Part shown: in pieces, positions 48,008-56,942 of the stretch
Position numbering within the stretch: position 1 is the first letter of the stretch
How the letters are laid out: every line of letters starts with the position of its first letter
Source of the DNA: Caldibacillus debilis DSM 16016
Lineage (GTDB): Bacteria; Bacillota; Bacilli; Bacillales; Caldibacillaceae
Assembly: GCF_000383875.1 (NCBI RefSeq)
Contig: NZ_KB912902.1
Span: 61,644 to 125,643 of the forward strand
Length of the DNA: 64,000 nt
Direction: 5' to 3'
Position numbers and translations under genes: made by a program
Notes under the pieces: model-generated
What the model saw: only the letters and a program-made list of their open reading frames with translations
What the model was told of the DNA's origin: nothing
Database searches by the model: none

Positions 48008-48469
48008 TTATCCCTGCTGTTTGATTTGCCCGACCAGTTTTTCCAAATCAAGCAGCAAAATGATCCCCTCATCCCGCTTCAGCGTGCCCGTTACCAAGCC
48101 TTCCAGGGAGGCCGTCAATTCATCCGTCCCCGCCGTTTCCTCCTCCGGGCAGGGGAGGATGGAGAGAACCCGGTCGACATGAAAAATGACCTTTTGTCCG
48201 AGGACGTTGGCGATCATAAAACGGTCCTCGCCGCCGGAACCGCTTCCTTCGCCGAACCCCAAGGCTTTGGCCGCGTCGATCACCGGCAAAACCTCTCCCC
48301 GGATTTCGGCCACCCCTTCCAAATACGGGTGGGATTTGGGGATCGGAACCACCTTCACCGGAAGGATGATCTCCTGAACATGCCAAATATCGGCGCCGAA
48401 GGTTTCCCCGCCGACTTCAAAGACGACGATGTTTTTTTCCATTTCTACCTTTCGTTCTTCCATCCTCAT
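48008..48469 (-). CDS. CheW-domain chemotaxis coupling protein (CheV-like, no receiver)
   Basis: Protein of 153 residues consisting of a single CheW domain: IVVFEVGGETFGADIWHVQE, VVPIPKSHPYLEGVAEIRGE, VLPVIDAAKALG and QKVIFHVDRVLSILP. It sits between ykuE and patA, where B. subtilis has cheV, whose CheW half is followed by a response-regulator receiver domain. That domain is missing here; the frame ends cleanly after LLDLEKLVGQIKQQG. Sequence around SHPYLEG is closer to the CheV pattern. No other chemotaxis gene is in the window. Confidence 0.8.
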   Translation of the reverse strand: MRMEERKVEMEKNIVVFEVGGETFGADIWHVQEIILPVKVVPIPKSHPYLEGVAEIRGEVLPVIDAAKALGFGEGSGSGGEDRFMIANVLGQKVIFHVDRVLSILPCPEEETAGTDELTASLEGLVTGTLKRDEGIILLLDLEKLVGQIKQQG

Positions 48470-48752
48470 CGCAATTTCCTTTCATTTCGTTACTTTGCTC
48501 GCGCACCTACCTCTTATATCGGCCGAATTCCTTCCCTTTTCATCGTCTTGGGGTATTTTCCGCGCCCCAGGCCGTCTCCCCGCCGCGAAAAACGGTAAAC
48601 TTGGATCAAGGATCGGAAGAGATCAGATGGCGATTTCCGCAGCAGCTTAAATCCCGGCCCTTTTAGCCCGAAAAGCCGATTCCGGTATTCAAAAAAGAAG
48701 GTTTTTTGGCTATGATGAAAGGGACAATATTTTATCGATAAGAGGCGATCGT

Positions 48753-49889
48753 ATGGAACATTTGGTCAATCCGCAAGTAAAAAGCATAGCGATTTCCGGC
48801 ATCCGCCGTTTTTTTCAGCTCGCCTCCCAAGTGGAGGACATCGTTTCTTTAACGATCGGCCAGCCGGATTTTCCGACCCCGGAGCATGTGAAGGAGGCGG
48901 CGAAAAGGGCCATCGACGACAACTTTACCGTCTATACGGCCAACGCGGGCATGCCGGAATTGAGAAAGGCGGCGGCGGACTTTGTAAAGGAAAAATACCA
49001 TCTGTCCTACGACCCGGAAAAGGAAGTGATCGTCACCGTCGGCGCCACGGAGGCCATCGACATCGCCTTCCGCACCCTGCTCTCCCCCGGGGATGAAGTG
49101 CTCCTGTCCGCACCGGTTTATCCCGGCTACGAGCCGCTGATCCGGCTCTGCGGCGCCAGACCTGTCTTTATCGACACCCGTCCTTTCCGCTTCAAACTGA
49201 CGGCGGAAGCATTGGAAAGGCATTTGACCGGCCGGACCAAATGCCTCGTCCTCTCCTATCCCGCCAATCCGACCGGAGTCAGTTACAGCCGGGAAGAATT
49301 GGCGGCGATCGCCCGGGTCATCCGCGGGAAAAACATGTTCATTTTGGCGGATGAAATTTACAGCGAAATCGTTTATGGCGGGCCGCATGTTTCCATCGGG
49401 GAAATCTTGCGGGAGCAGACGGTCGTCATCAACGGCTTGTCCAAATCCCATTCGATGACGGGGTTCCGCATCGGTTTTCTCTTTGCGCCGGAAGATTTGG
49501 CCAAGCAGATGTTAAAAGTGCACCAGTACAACGTCTCCTGCGCCAGCTCCGTCTCCCAGCGGGCGGCCGTCGAAGCCTTGACGAAGGGGAAGGATGACCC
49601 GGCCAGGATGCGGGAAGAATATAAAAAAAGAAGGGATTATGTCTACAAACGGCTCAAGGAAGCGGGCTTTGAAACGGTCCTTCCCGACGGCGCCTTCTAT
49701 TTTTTCGTCAAGATACCGGGTAATGCCAATTCCTTCGATTTCTGTTTGAACCTGGTGCGGGAGCATAAAGTCGCCGTCGTCCCCGGGAGCGCCTTTTCCC
49801 CCTTCGGCGAAGGATATTTCCGCCTCTCCTACGCCAGTTCCATGGACGTGCTGAAAGAGGGGCTCGACCGCCTGGCCGGAGCAAGATAA
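48753..49889 (+). CDS. patA: Aminotransferase PatA
   Basis: Class I PLP aminotransferase of 378 residues, taken as PatA from its neighbours (next to cheV, near ykwC). It uses IRRFFQLASQVEDIVSLTIG, GQPDFPTPEHVKEAA, YPANPTGVSYSREEL, the PLP-binding SKSHSMTGFRIGF (K in NGLSKSHS) and FRLSYASSMD. B. subtilis PatA acts on N-acetyl-L,L-diaminopimelate, the step between DapH and DapL products, so it joins these genes in lysine synthesis. The ATG is after AAGAGGCGATCGT. Confidence 0.9.
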   Translation: MEHLVNPQVKSIAISGIRRFFQLASQVEDIVSLTIGQPDFPTPEHVKEAAKRAIDDNFTVYTANAGMPELRKAAADFVKEKYHLSYDPEKEVIVTVGATEAIDIAFRTLLSPGDEVLLSAPVYPGYEPLIRLCGARPVFIDTRPFRFKLTAEALERHLTGRTKCLVLSYPANPTGVSYSREELAAIARVIRGKNMFILADEIYSEIVYGGPHVSIGEILREQTVVINGLSKSHSMTGFRIGFLFAPEDLAKQMLKVHQYNVSCASSVSQRAAVEALTKGKDDPARMREEYKKRRDYVYKRLKEAGFETVLPDGAFYFFVKIPGNANSFDFCLNLVREHKVAVVPGSAFSPFGEGYFRLSYASSMDVLKEGLDRLAGAR

Positions 49890-50299
49890 ACCATGGGAGA
49901 AAACTTGCATTTCTCCGGTCCGCATGACCTGTGCCGGGAGCGGGGAACCCAGCCTTCCGCTTTCGCCGCGGCAGGGAATCCACGCAAGACGGCTTCCCTT
50001 TCCGTCTTCTTCGTCCCGGCCCGAACGGGCGGCAAAAAGGGTCCGGAAGGCGGGCAGGAAAATCCTTCCCCGCGCCCGTTCCTTGAAACGTTCTTCTATT
50101 CTTCAGGCCGACGGCACGACAAGGGGATCGGCGAAAAATGGAAAAAGGAGGAAAACGAAAAGGGCAGACCCCCGGCCCGAAAGGGGCCTTTTTCCGCAAG
50201 GGACGGAAAAGTCGAATCCTCCATCCCGCCAAATATGGGGGATGCCCCGAAGCCGTCCCCCGCTTGCGGAGCCGCCCCGCCGCTCTTGTCCGGAAGGTT
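49890..50299. other. GC-rich spacer patA-ykwC, no credible gene
   Basis: Convergent genes separated by about 410 nt. A short GGAGAAA..TTTCTCC hairpin at 49897 lacks a T tail. The open frames here are compositional. Confidence 0.45.
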
Positions 50300-51181
50300 T
50301 TATTCTCTCCCGCTGCCGTCCCAATATTTGATCAAAGCCTGCGTGCCGCTGTTTTCTTCCCCCCGTTCGGCCAAAGCCTCGTACAATCTTTTGGCCAGGG
50401 CAAGCCCCGGCAAGGCAAGCCCCATTTTTTCCGCTTCTTCCAGTGCGATTTTCATATCTTTGATGAAATGTTTAATAAAAAATCCCGGGGAATAATCCCC
50501 CGCCAAGATCCGCGGGGCCAAATTCGCAAGGCTCCAGCTTCCGGCGGCACCGGCGGAAATCACGGAAAGGGCCTTTTCCATCGGCAGCCCCGCATGTTTG
50601 GCATAGACGAGGGTTTCGCAAAGGCCGACCATGTTCGAGGCGATGGCAATTTGGTTGGCCAGTTTGGCATGCTGCCCGGAACCCGCGCCGCCCATGTGTT
50701 CGATCCTTTTCCCCAGCGTCTCGAAAACCGGGAGCATCTCCCGGAACGCCTCCTCTTCACCCCCGACCATGATCGCCAGCGTTCCGTTCTTCGCCCCGAT
50801 ATCCCCGCCGGATACCGGCGCATCCAGAAGATGAATTCCCCTCTTTTTCCCTTCCGCAAACAGCCTTTGGGCCAACGCGGGGGATGAGGTGGTCATGTCG
50901 ATGAAAAACTGTCCCGGTCTTCCGTTCGGGATCAGCCCCTCCCCGCCCAAATACACCGTTCGCACATCCTCCGGATAGCCGACCATGGTGATCACGATGT
51001 CCGCCGCTTCCGCCACTTCCTTCGGCGAGTCCTTCCAGACGGCCCCCTCCTGCAAAAGGTCGGAAGCCTTCTCTTTCGTCCGCGTGTACACGAACAACGG
51101 ATATCCGGCCTTCAAAAGCCGGCGGGCCATGCTTTTTCCCATCACGCCCAATCCGATGAACCCGATGATTCGTTCCGGCAT
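50300..51181 (-). CDS. ykwC: Beta-hydroxyacid dehydrogenase family protein YkwC
   Basis: NAD(P)-dependent oxidoreductase of 293 residues of the 3-hydroxyisobutyrate dehydrogenase family. The Rossmann motif is GFIGLGVMGKSMARRLL; the substrate motif is LLDAPVSGGDIGAKNGTLA and the catalytic lysine is in GSGQHAKLANQIAIAS. Substrate is unknown; related enzymes use 3-hydroxyisobutyrate, tartronate semialdehyde or succinic semialdehyde. ATG 51181 follows GGAGGGTTGCGA. It is 35 nt downstream of the SDR gene and may share its transcript. Confidence 0.9.
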   Translation of the reverse strand: MPERIIGFIGLGVMGKSMARRLLKAGYPLFVYTRTKEKASDLLQEGAVWKDSPKEVAEAADIVITMVGYPEDVRTVYLGGEGLIPNGRPGQFFIDMTTSSPALAQRLFAEGKKRGIHLLDAPVSGGDIGAKNGTLAIMVGGEEEAFREMLPVFETLGKRIEHMGGAGSGQHAKLANQIAIASNMVGLCETLVYAKHAGLPMEKALSVISAGAAGSWSLANLAPRILAGDYSPGFFIKHFIKDMKIALEEAEKMGLALPGLALAKRLYEALAERGEENSGTQALIKYWDGSGRE

Positions 51182-51216
51182 TCGCAACCCTCCTCTGATT
51201 CGTTCCGGAATCCCGG

Positions 51217-51996
51217 TCAGATCGACTTCACCGCTCCCCCGTCGACGAACAGGGTGGAGCCGGTCATGTAGGTGTTTTCGTCGGAGGCCAAAAAGGCCAC
51301 CACTTTTGCGAACTCTTCCGGCGTTCCGTACCTTTTCAACGGAATGCCGCTTTCCTGCTGTTTCCTGACTTCATTCTCGGAAACGCCCGCCTTTTCCGCA
51401 TGGATCCGGTCCAGCTGCCGGATCCGGTCCGTCAGGATCCTCCCGGGGCAGACCGTGTTGACCAAAATGCCGTAAGGCGCCATTTCGAAGGACAATGTTT
51501 TCGCAAGGCCGATAATCCCGGTCCGGAAGGTGTTGGACAAAATCAGTCCGGGAATCGGTTCCTTTACGGACGAGGAGGCGATGTTGATGATTTTGCCTCC
51601 CCTTTTTTTCAAGTAGGGCAAGGCTGCGCGGATCAGCCGGATGTAGGAAAGCAAATTTAATTCGAAGGCGTGCTGCCAATCTTCATCGCCGAATTCCTCA
51701 AAGGAACCGGCCTTCGGTCCCCCCGAATTGTTGACCAGGATGTCGACGGTGCCGTATTTTTCGACGGTCCGTTTCACCAGCCTTTCAATATCTTCCCCTT
51801 TCGTCAGATCGGCGGCGCAATAGGAAACGTCCCCCGGGGCGTCTTTTCCGATTTCCTCCTTCACCTTCCGCAGCTTTTCTTCATGTCTTCCGGAAATCAT
51901 CACGTTGGCCCCCCCTTGGGCCAGCGCTTCGGCAATCGCTTTTCCCAAACCTTGGCTCGATGCGGCGACGATCGCGGTTTTTCCCGAAAAATCCAT
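51217..51996 (-). CDS. Short-chain dehydrogenase/reductase
   Basis: SDR enzyme of 259 residues. The cofactor motif is AIVAASSQGLGKAIAEALAQ (a variant of TGxxxGIG), NNSGG is the NNAG-like segment. The catalytic region has IINIASSSVKEPIPG (Ser); the position expected for YxxxK carries SNTFRTG, so the canonical tyrosine and lysine are replaced. The C-terminal FLASDENTYMTGSTLFVDGG is typical. It may therefore have altered or lost SDR chemistry. ATG 51996 follows GGAGGAATCGGGAAA. Confidence 0.85.
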   Translation of the reverse strand: MDFSGKTAIVAASSQGLGKAIAEALAQGGANVMISGRHEEKLRKVKEEIGKDAPGDVSYCAADLTKGEDIERLVKRTVEKYGTVDILVNNSGGPKAGSFEEFGDEDWQHAFELNLLSYIRLIRAALPYLKKRGGKIINIASSSVKEPIPGLILSNTFRTGIIGLAKTLSFEMAPYGILVNTVCPGRILTDRIRQLDRIHAEKAGVSENEVRKQQESGIPLKRYGTPEEFAKVVAFLASDENTYMTGSTLFVDGGAVKSI

Positions 51997-52064
51997 TTTC
52001 CCGATTCCTCCTTCCGCTTTTCTTCCATTATAAGGGAAAATATCACCGCAAGAAACGCCCGCAA

Positions 52065-52099
52065 ATAAAAAAACCGACGGAAATGCTTCCATCGGTTTT
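52065..52099 (-). terminator. Rho-independent terminator of ptsHI overlapping the ptsI stop
   Basis: On the minus strand AAAACCGATGGAA pairs with TTCCGTCGGTTTT (one G-T pair) with a T tail. The ptsI TAA is at the base of the stem. Confidence 0.88.
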
Positions 52100-53813
52100 A
52101 ATTCAAAGATTCGCGAACGAGCTGCAGGACCTCATCCGTCGTAGCCGCATTCAAGGCCTTTTCCGCCAATTGTTCCATGTCCGCCTTGGAAAGCTTCTTG
52201 ATTAACGCGCGGGCTTTCAAGATGGACGTAGCGCTCATGGAAAATTCGTCGAGGCCAAGGCCGACTAGCAGGGGAATCGCCTTTTCGTCCCCGGCCATTT
52301 CTCCGCACATGCCCGCCCATTTTCCTTCGTTGTGGGCCGCATCGATCACTCTTTTCACCAGGCGCAAGATGGACGGATGATAGGGCTGGTACAGGTAGGA
52401 AACCCGTTCGTTCATCCGGTCTGCGGCCATCGTGTATTGGATCAAATCGTTGGTGCCGATGCTGAAAAAGTCCACTTCCTTGGCGAACAGGTCGGCGAGA
52501 ACGGCCGTCGACGGGATTTCCACCATGATGCCGAGTTGGATCGAGTCGGAAACGGGGACGCCTTCCGCCTGCAATTTTTCCTTTTCTTCCAAAAAGATGG
52601 CTTTCGCCTTCCGGAATTCATCCAAAGTGGCGACCATCGGGAACATGATCCGCAGCTTGCCGTATGTGCTCGCCCGGAGAAGGGCCCGCAATTGGGTGCG
52701 GAAAATGTCCGTCCGGTCGAGGCAAAGGCGGATGGCGCGGAATCCCAAAAAGGGATTCAGTTCCTTCGGCAAGGACAAATAGGGAAGCTCTTTGTCCCCG
52801 CCGATGTCCAGGGTGCGGATGATGACGGGCTTGTCCTTCATTCCTTCCAACACCGCTTTATAGGCTTCGAATTGTTCTTCTTCGGAAGGCAGTTCGGTTT
52901 TATCCATGTACAAGAATTCGGTCCGGAACAGGCCGACGCCCTCCGCCCCGTTTGCCAGCGCGGCTTTGACGTCTTTGGGCGAGCCGATGTTGGCCGCCAG
53001 CTCCACCCGGTGGCCGTCGCTGGAGACGGTCGGCTCGCCGACCAGCTTTCGCCATTCGGCCAACTGTTTTTCGTATTGCTTTTGTTTTTCTTTATAGGCC
53101 GCCAAAAGCTCTTCCGTCGGATTGACGTAAACTTCTCCCGAAAGCCCGTCCAAAATGAGCAGATCCCCGTCTTGAATCGTCTCGGTCGCCGTCTTCGTCC
53201 CGACAACCGCAGGGATTTCCAGCGAGCGGGCCATGATGGCGGAATGGGAAGTCCTGCCCCCGATATCCGTTGTGAATCCCTTAACAAATTTCCTGTCAAG
53301 CTGGGCCGTGTCGGAGGGAGTCAAGTCTTTGGCAACGATGATCACTTCCTCCGAGATCAGGCCCGGATTCGGGACGGACACATCCAGCAGATAGGCCATA
53401 AGCCTCTTCGTCACGTCACGGATATCGGCGGTCCTTTCCCGCATATATTCATTGTCCAATTTTTCTAAAATATGAATGAATCCTTTGGCGGTTTCGTCGA
53501 GAACCGCCTCGGCATTTTTTCTTTCGCTTTTGATTTTTTCTTCTACCGCACCTACGAATTCCGGATCCGACAGGACGAGCAAATGGGCTTCGAAAATGGC
53601 CCCCTGCTCTTTCCCGAGCCGTTTTTCCGTCTGGGATTTCAAGATATTCAGTTCATTCTTCGCCTTTTCAACGGCTTGCCGGAACCGTTCGATTTCCGCG
53701 TCCGGGTTTTCCACCGTCTTTTCTTCAAAAGAGAGCACCGGTTCTACGAGCCGGAATGCTTTCCCGATGGATATGCCGCTCGATGCTGCGATGCCTTTGA
53801 TCAAAGTTGTCAT
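52098..53813 (-). CDS. ptsI: Phosphotransferase system enzyme I (PtsI)
   Basis: General PTS enzyme I, 571 residues, passing phosphate from PEP to HPr. Phosphohistidine motif [18 protein letters not shown] lies near residue 190. PEP-binding motifs include [56 protein letters not shown] and GMCGEMAGD. It starts 3 nt after the ptsH stop. B. subtilis has ptsG upstream of ptsH; here it is absent. Confidence 0.97.
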   Translation of the reverse strand: MTTLIKGIAASSGISIGKAFRLVEPVLSFEEKTVENPDAEIERFRQAVEKAKNELNILKSQTEKRLGKEQGAIFEAHLLVLSDPEFVGAVEEKIKSERKNAEAVLDETAKGFIHILEKLDNEYMRERTADIRDVTKRLMAYLLDVSVPNPGLISEEVIIVAKDLTPSDTAQLDRKFVKGFTTDIGGRTSHSAIMARSLEIPAVVGTKTATETIQDGDLLILDGLSGEVYVNPTEELLAAYKEKQKQYEKQLAEWRKLVGEPTVSSDGHRVELAANIGSPKDVKAALANGAEGVGLFRTEFLYMDKTELPSEEEQFEAYKAVLEGMKDKPVIIRTLDIGGDKELPYLSLPKELNPFLGFRAIRLCLDRTDIFRTQLRALLRASTYGKLRIMFPMVATLDEFRKAKAIFLEEKEKLQAEGVPVSDSIQLGIMVEIPSTAVLADLFAKEVDFFSIGTNDLIQYTMAADRMNERVSYLYQPYHPSILRLVKRVIDAAHNEGKWAGMCGEMAGDEKAIPLLVGLGLDEFSMSATSILKARALIKKLSKADMEQLAEKALNAATTDEVLQLVRESLN

Positions 53814-53815
53814 TA

Positions 53816-54079
53816 TTATACGATTCCCTCTTTTTTCATGGTTTCTTCGATCGTTTGCATGGCATTGACTTCGTCGCTGCCTTCGGCGGTGATTTTAATG
53901 TCCGCACCTTTGCCGATGCCGAGGGACATCACGCCCATGATCGATTTCAGATTCACCTTTTTCCCTTTGTATTCCAACGTGATTTCCGAATCAAATTTCC
54001 CTGCCGTCTGCACCAGGACCGTTGCAGGCCGTGCATGGATGCCCGTGTCAGCCACGACTTTATATTCTTTCTCGATCAA
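53816..54079 (-). CDS. ptsH: Phosphocarrier protein HPr (PtsH)
   Basis: HPr of 87 residues, the carrier between enzyme I and sugar-specific EII, and the CcpA corepressor when Ser-phosphorylated. Starting at TTG 54079 places the active histidine exactly at residue 15 ([17 protein letters not shown]) and the regulatory serine at 46 ([13 protein letters not shown]), as in B. subtilis. AAAGGGG lies 9 nt upstream. A longer in-frame start at 54088 would shift both and abuts the site. Confidence 0.96.
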   Translation of the reverse strand: MIEKEYKVVADTGIHARPATVLVQTAGKFDSEITLEYKGKKVNLKSIMGVMSLGIGKGADIKITAEGSDEVNAMQTIEETMKKEGIV

Positions 54080-54437
54080 AAAAATCAACCCCTTTTACAT
54101 GTTATTCTGTGTGCCGTCGTATCTTTTTATAAAACAAAGAGAAGCTAACATAAAGATAACATGAGTTTTCAAAACAGACAACGCCCATGTTCGGAATTTC
54201 TCTATTTTTTCATAAAAGGGCGAATGCCGCGGAAAAAAAAGGGCGGCGCCCTTTTCCGCGATCTTTCCTTCCGTTCCGGAATTTGGCAAAGAAAGAACCG
54301 GACAGATCCGGAGAAAACCTTTCCTCCTAACCTCCGGCACGGGGCCAGGGCTTTGCCGGTCAAGAAACAGTTTCCCCCCTTCCTCCGCTTTTATGACCAT
54401 TTCCCGGCGGCGGAAGGGAAAAACCGGTTCGCCCTCC
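54080..54437. other. ptsH upstream region
   Basis: Contains a leader and probable promoter for ptsHI (AT-rich 54120-54200) without a clear -35/-10 pair that I can fix. No RAT-like terminator is seen. The GC-rich remainder up to the ykvT terminator has no gene. Confidence 0.4.
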
Positions 54438-54467
54438 CAAAAAAGAAGAATGGAACATCCATTCTTC
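54438..54467 (-). terminator. Rho-independent terminator of ykvT
   Basis: On the minus strand GAAGAATGGA pairs with TCCATTCTTC (10 bp, loop TGT), followed by TTTTTTGG. Confidence 0.9.
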
Positions 54468-54571
54468 CATAGTTGGAGAATTTCATCAAGCGGGAAAGAA
54501 CCCGGACGCTTTCCCTCCCCCCAGGAGGAAAGGGCGGCCGGGTCCTTTCCCGTCTGCATGCTGCCAATCTG

Positions 54572-55159
54572 TCATTTCGCGAAACGGTGATTGCCGATCG
54601 TAATCGTGGCCGTCCGCGAGAATATCCATTTGCTTGTGGACGTTTTCGGATTGTAAAAATACAAGGATCCTTGTCCCATCCCCCGGAAAGCGATGGCCTC
54701 TTTCACCGCCCGTTTGGACGATTCGTCGGCGGGCTCGTTGATCGTGCCGTTGGCCACCGGGGTGAAGGCGTAATGGCCGCCCGTTTTGGCGTAAATGATC
54801 CCTTTCACCGTCTTCGGAAAATCGGGATGGTCAAGGCGGTTTAAGACGACGGTCGCCACCGCGACTTTGCCGGCATAGGGTTCACCCTTCGCCTCCGCAT
54901 GGACGAGCCTTGCCAGCAAATCCATTTCTTCGGCGGTCAAGGAAGGCGGAAGCACCAGCCTCTGCCCCGGATAAATGGTGTCCGACGGCATACGGTTAGC
55001 CTTTTTTATGCTGAGAACGGAAACCCCGTGCGCCTTTCCGATCGTATACAGGGTATCCCCCTTTTTCACCGTATAGATCGCTGCCGCATCGGCATTCCCG
55101 CCGGATCCCGCTGCCAGCGCGAAGGCGATGGCCAAGATCCATGCCAATCTCTTAAACAC
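54572..55159 (-). CDS. LysM and cell-wall-hydrolase (SleB/CwlJ-type) protein YkvT
   Basis: Secreted protein of 195 residues: signal peptide (KRLAWILAIAFALAAGSG...ADAAA), one LysM domain (IYTVKKGDTLYTIGKAHGVS), and a hydrolase_2 domain (LLARLVHAEAKGEPYAGK, TVVLNRLDHPDFPKTVKGII, GQGSLYFYNPKTSTSKWIFS). It resembles SleB/CwlJ spore-cortex enzymes and B. subtilis YkvT, which lies near ptsHI. GTG 55159 follows GGGAGGTGTTGCAA at 8 nt. The acidic catalytic residue is probably in VHAEAKGE. Confidence 0.9.
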   Translation of the reverse strand: MFKRLAWILAIAFALAAGSGGNADAAAIYTVKKGDTLYTIGKAHGVSVLSIKKANRMPSDTIYPGQRLVLPPSLTAEEMDLLARLVHAEAKGEPYAGKVAVATVVLNRLDHPDFPKTVKGIIYAKTGGHYAFTPVANGTINEPADESSKRAVKEAIAFRGMGQGSLYFYNPKTSTSKWIFSRTATITIGNHRFAK

Positions 55160-55455
55160 TTGCAACACCTCCCGTTTTCTTCCCCATCAGGCTAACAAGA
55201 AACCGGACGGGATTCACTAGTGGACTGCTGGCGAAATTGGCAGAATCCGTAAATCCAATTTCCGAAGCTGCAAAAATCGCAAAATTCCTTTAGAAAATTT
55301 CGCTTTTTCGCGAAAGAAATCGCAGGGAAAAGAACGGGACTTTGTTTTTTTGATCGAAATCAGATTTTACAAAATAGACAAAATTTTGTCCGGCCTGTAC
55401 GTTGAAATTACCCGGGAATTTGCGGGAGGCGCGCCTTTCCAGGATCGGTGGGAAA
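55160..55455. other. Divergent spacer ykvT-sigma factor gene
   Basis: AT-rich from 55260 to 55400 with a TTTCGC..GCGAAA dyad near 55302-55316. No gene seen. The dyad is a candidate operator for the sigma gene. Confidence 0.35.
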
Positions 55456-55935
55456 ATGGAGGATTTTGACCGTTTGGCCGAACAATACAGGCCGCTCATT
55501 CTTTCCGTTCTCCGGAATTTGAACATCTATCAGAACCGCGAAGATTTTTTTCAGATCGGCCTGATCCATCTTTGGCAGGCGTACTTGAACTACAAGCCGG
55601 AAAAGGGCAATTTTTCCGCCTACGCCTACATCACCGTGCGGCGGGGGATCGTCCGCGAGTTGAAAAAATGGAAGCGAAAGGAGGGCATCGAGCATGATGT
55701 GGACGAAAATTATTGGAACTCCGTCAAGGAAGAGCCGAAAGCCGCGGAAATGGCCTTCATCAAGGATGCGGTTTGCCGGCTGCCGGAATCCGAGCGGGAA
55801 TTTGTGATCCGCCATTTCATCTGGGGATATTCATTGCGGGAGATCGCGGAAATGGAGAATTCCGCCTACGCCACCGTGAAGCTGAAAAAGAAGCGGGCCT
55901 TGGAAAAACTGCGGAAGGCCCTCACCGACAAATAA
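55456..55935 (+). CDS. Orphan sigma-70 family (ECF-like) sigma factor
   Basis: Protein of 159 residues with region 2 (LILSVLRNLNIYQNREDFFQ and FSAYAYITVRRGIVRELKKW) and region 4 (LPESEREFVIRHFIWGYSLR; helix-turn-helix with REIAEMENSAYATVKLKKKR). It has no region 1 or 3. No anti-sigma factor gene is next to it. This gene has no counterpart at this position in B. subtilis, so it looks accessory. The start is uncertain: ATG 55456 has GGTGGGAAA at short spacing; an in-frame TTG lies at 55402 without a site. Confidence 0.82.
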   Translation: MEDFDRLAEQYRPLILSVLRNLNIYQNREDFFQIGLIHLWQAYLNYKPEKGNFSAYAYITVRRGIVRELKKWKRKEGIEHDVDENYWNSVKEEPKAAEMAFIKDAVCRLPESEREFVIRHFIWGYSLREIAEMENSAYATVKLKKKRALEKLRKALTDK

Positions 55936-56086
55936 CGAACAAGTCCGGGCGCCTCAGCCCGGACGCCTCCCGAACGATCCGCCGCCCGAAAACCCCGGCC
56001 GGCGCATCTGCTTTCCGGCACGCAAAAACAGGGCGGAAAACCTTTCGGCAGGGGATCCCTCCATCCGGAATCCCCTTCCTTACCAT

Positions 56087-56275
56087 TCATGTCTTGGGCA
56101 AATAATGAAAAATGACGCCGCCCCCCTTTTGGGCGATGCCGCGGAAATTGCCGAAGTCCTCCCTTTGGACGAGGACTTGGCGGAAGACGGGAAAATCCTC
56201 CTTTTTTACGTAAATTTCGCGGATTTGTCCCCTTTTTAATTGTTCCAATAATTCCTTCGCCATTTCCTCCGTCAT
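56087..56275 (-). CDS. Small protein of 62 residues, unknown
   Basis: MTEEMAKELLEQLKRGQIRE is followed by YVKKEDFPVFRQVLVQREDF and an HYLPKT end. It is rich in charged residues, with no membrane segment. ATG 56275 follows GAGGGTGGAAGTG; an in-frame GTG is 6 nt earlier. Convergent with the sigma factor gene. I do not recognise the family. Confidence 0.6.
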   Translation of the reverse strand: MTEEMAKELLEQLKRGQIREIYVKKEDFPVFRQVLVQREDFGNFRGIAQKGGGVIFHYLPKT

Positions 56276-56455
56276 CACTTCCACCCTCTTTCCATTTTCG
56301 GAATCGCGAAAACGATAGGAAAAACCTGATCGTCCGGGCCGGACAAAGGAAGAAAAGTCCGGATCGAATATAAACAATTTACAAAAATCTTTACAATTTT
56401 TCCGGTTTCATGCAAACTATTGATAAAAGTGATCATTGATAAGGAGAGATCGCCG

Positions 56456-56635
56456 ATGAAAAAAGCTTCCGTCGGGAATATCATCGAATTTAAGAACGGG
56501 TTGAGGGGCATCGTGGAGAAGGTCAATGAAAATTCGGTCATCGTCGACTTGACTTACATGGAAAATTACCGGGAACTGGATTTGGAAGAACGGACCGTCG
56601 TCAACCATAAACATTACAAAATCGTTGAAGAATAA
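56456..56635 (+). CDS. ykvS: YkvS family small protein (DUF2187)
   Basis: Cytosolic protein of 59 residues with a single KOW/SH3-like barrel fold pattern: SVGNIIEFKNGLRGIVEKVN and SVIVDLTYMENYRELDLEER followed by VVNHKHYKIVEE. This is the DUF2187 pattern of YkvS. ATG 56456 follows AAGGAGAGATCGCCG. Function unknown. Gene order ykvS-ykvT agrees with B. subtilis. Confidence 0.86.
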   Translation: MKKASVGNIIEFKNGLRGIVEKVNENSVIVDLTYMENYRELDLEERTVVNHKHYKIVEE

Positions 56636-56942
56636 CGGACCGTCTGCAAACGTTGCCGTCCCCGTATAAACATTATAATAACGGCCGCCTGCCCGGCGCG
56701 AGGGCAAACAGGGATGAATTTTCATCCCTTTTCAAGTTTTTGGGATCCGAACCCCCGTTCCCCCATCCGGTTTCCTTCCCCTGTCTGCGAATCCCCTCTT
56801 GGCGGAAGCCCTCATTGTTCGGCGGGGAAAATCGGGAAACCCCCCTTCGGAATTTGTCAAGAAACGTTCGTAAGATCCTTTTCCATTTTAAAAAGAGGTA
56901 TGGTACAATAATTTTGTTTTTTCGAAGGGAGTCGTTTCAAAA
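56636..56942. other. Spacer ykvS-CPBP gene
   Basis: No gene. Extended -10 TGGTACAAT at about 56900-56908 (plus) is a likely promoter for the CPBP gene. Confidence 0.4.

Noticed and set aside
49893-50299. Frames in the patA-ykwC spacer (up to 249 codons with the part over ykwC)
   Set aside because: They enter ykwC in antisense and are compositional; no ribosome binding site.
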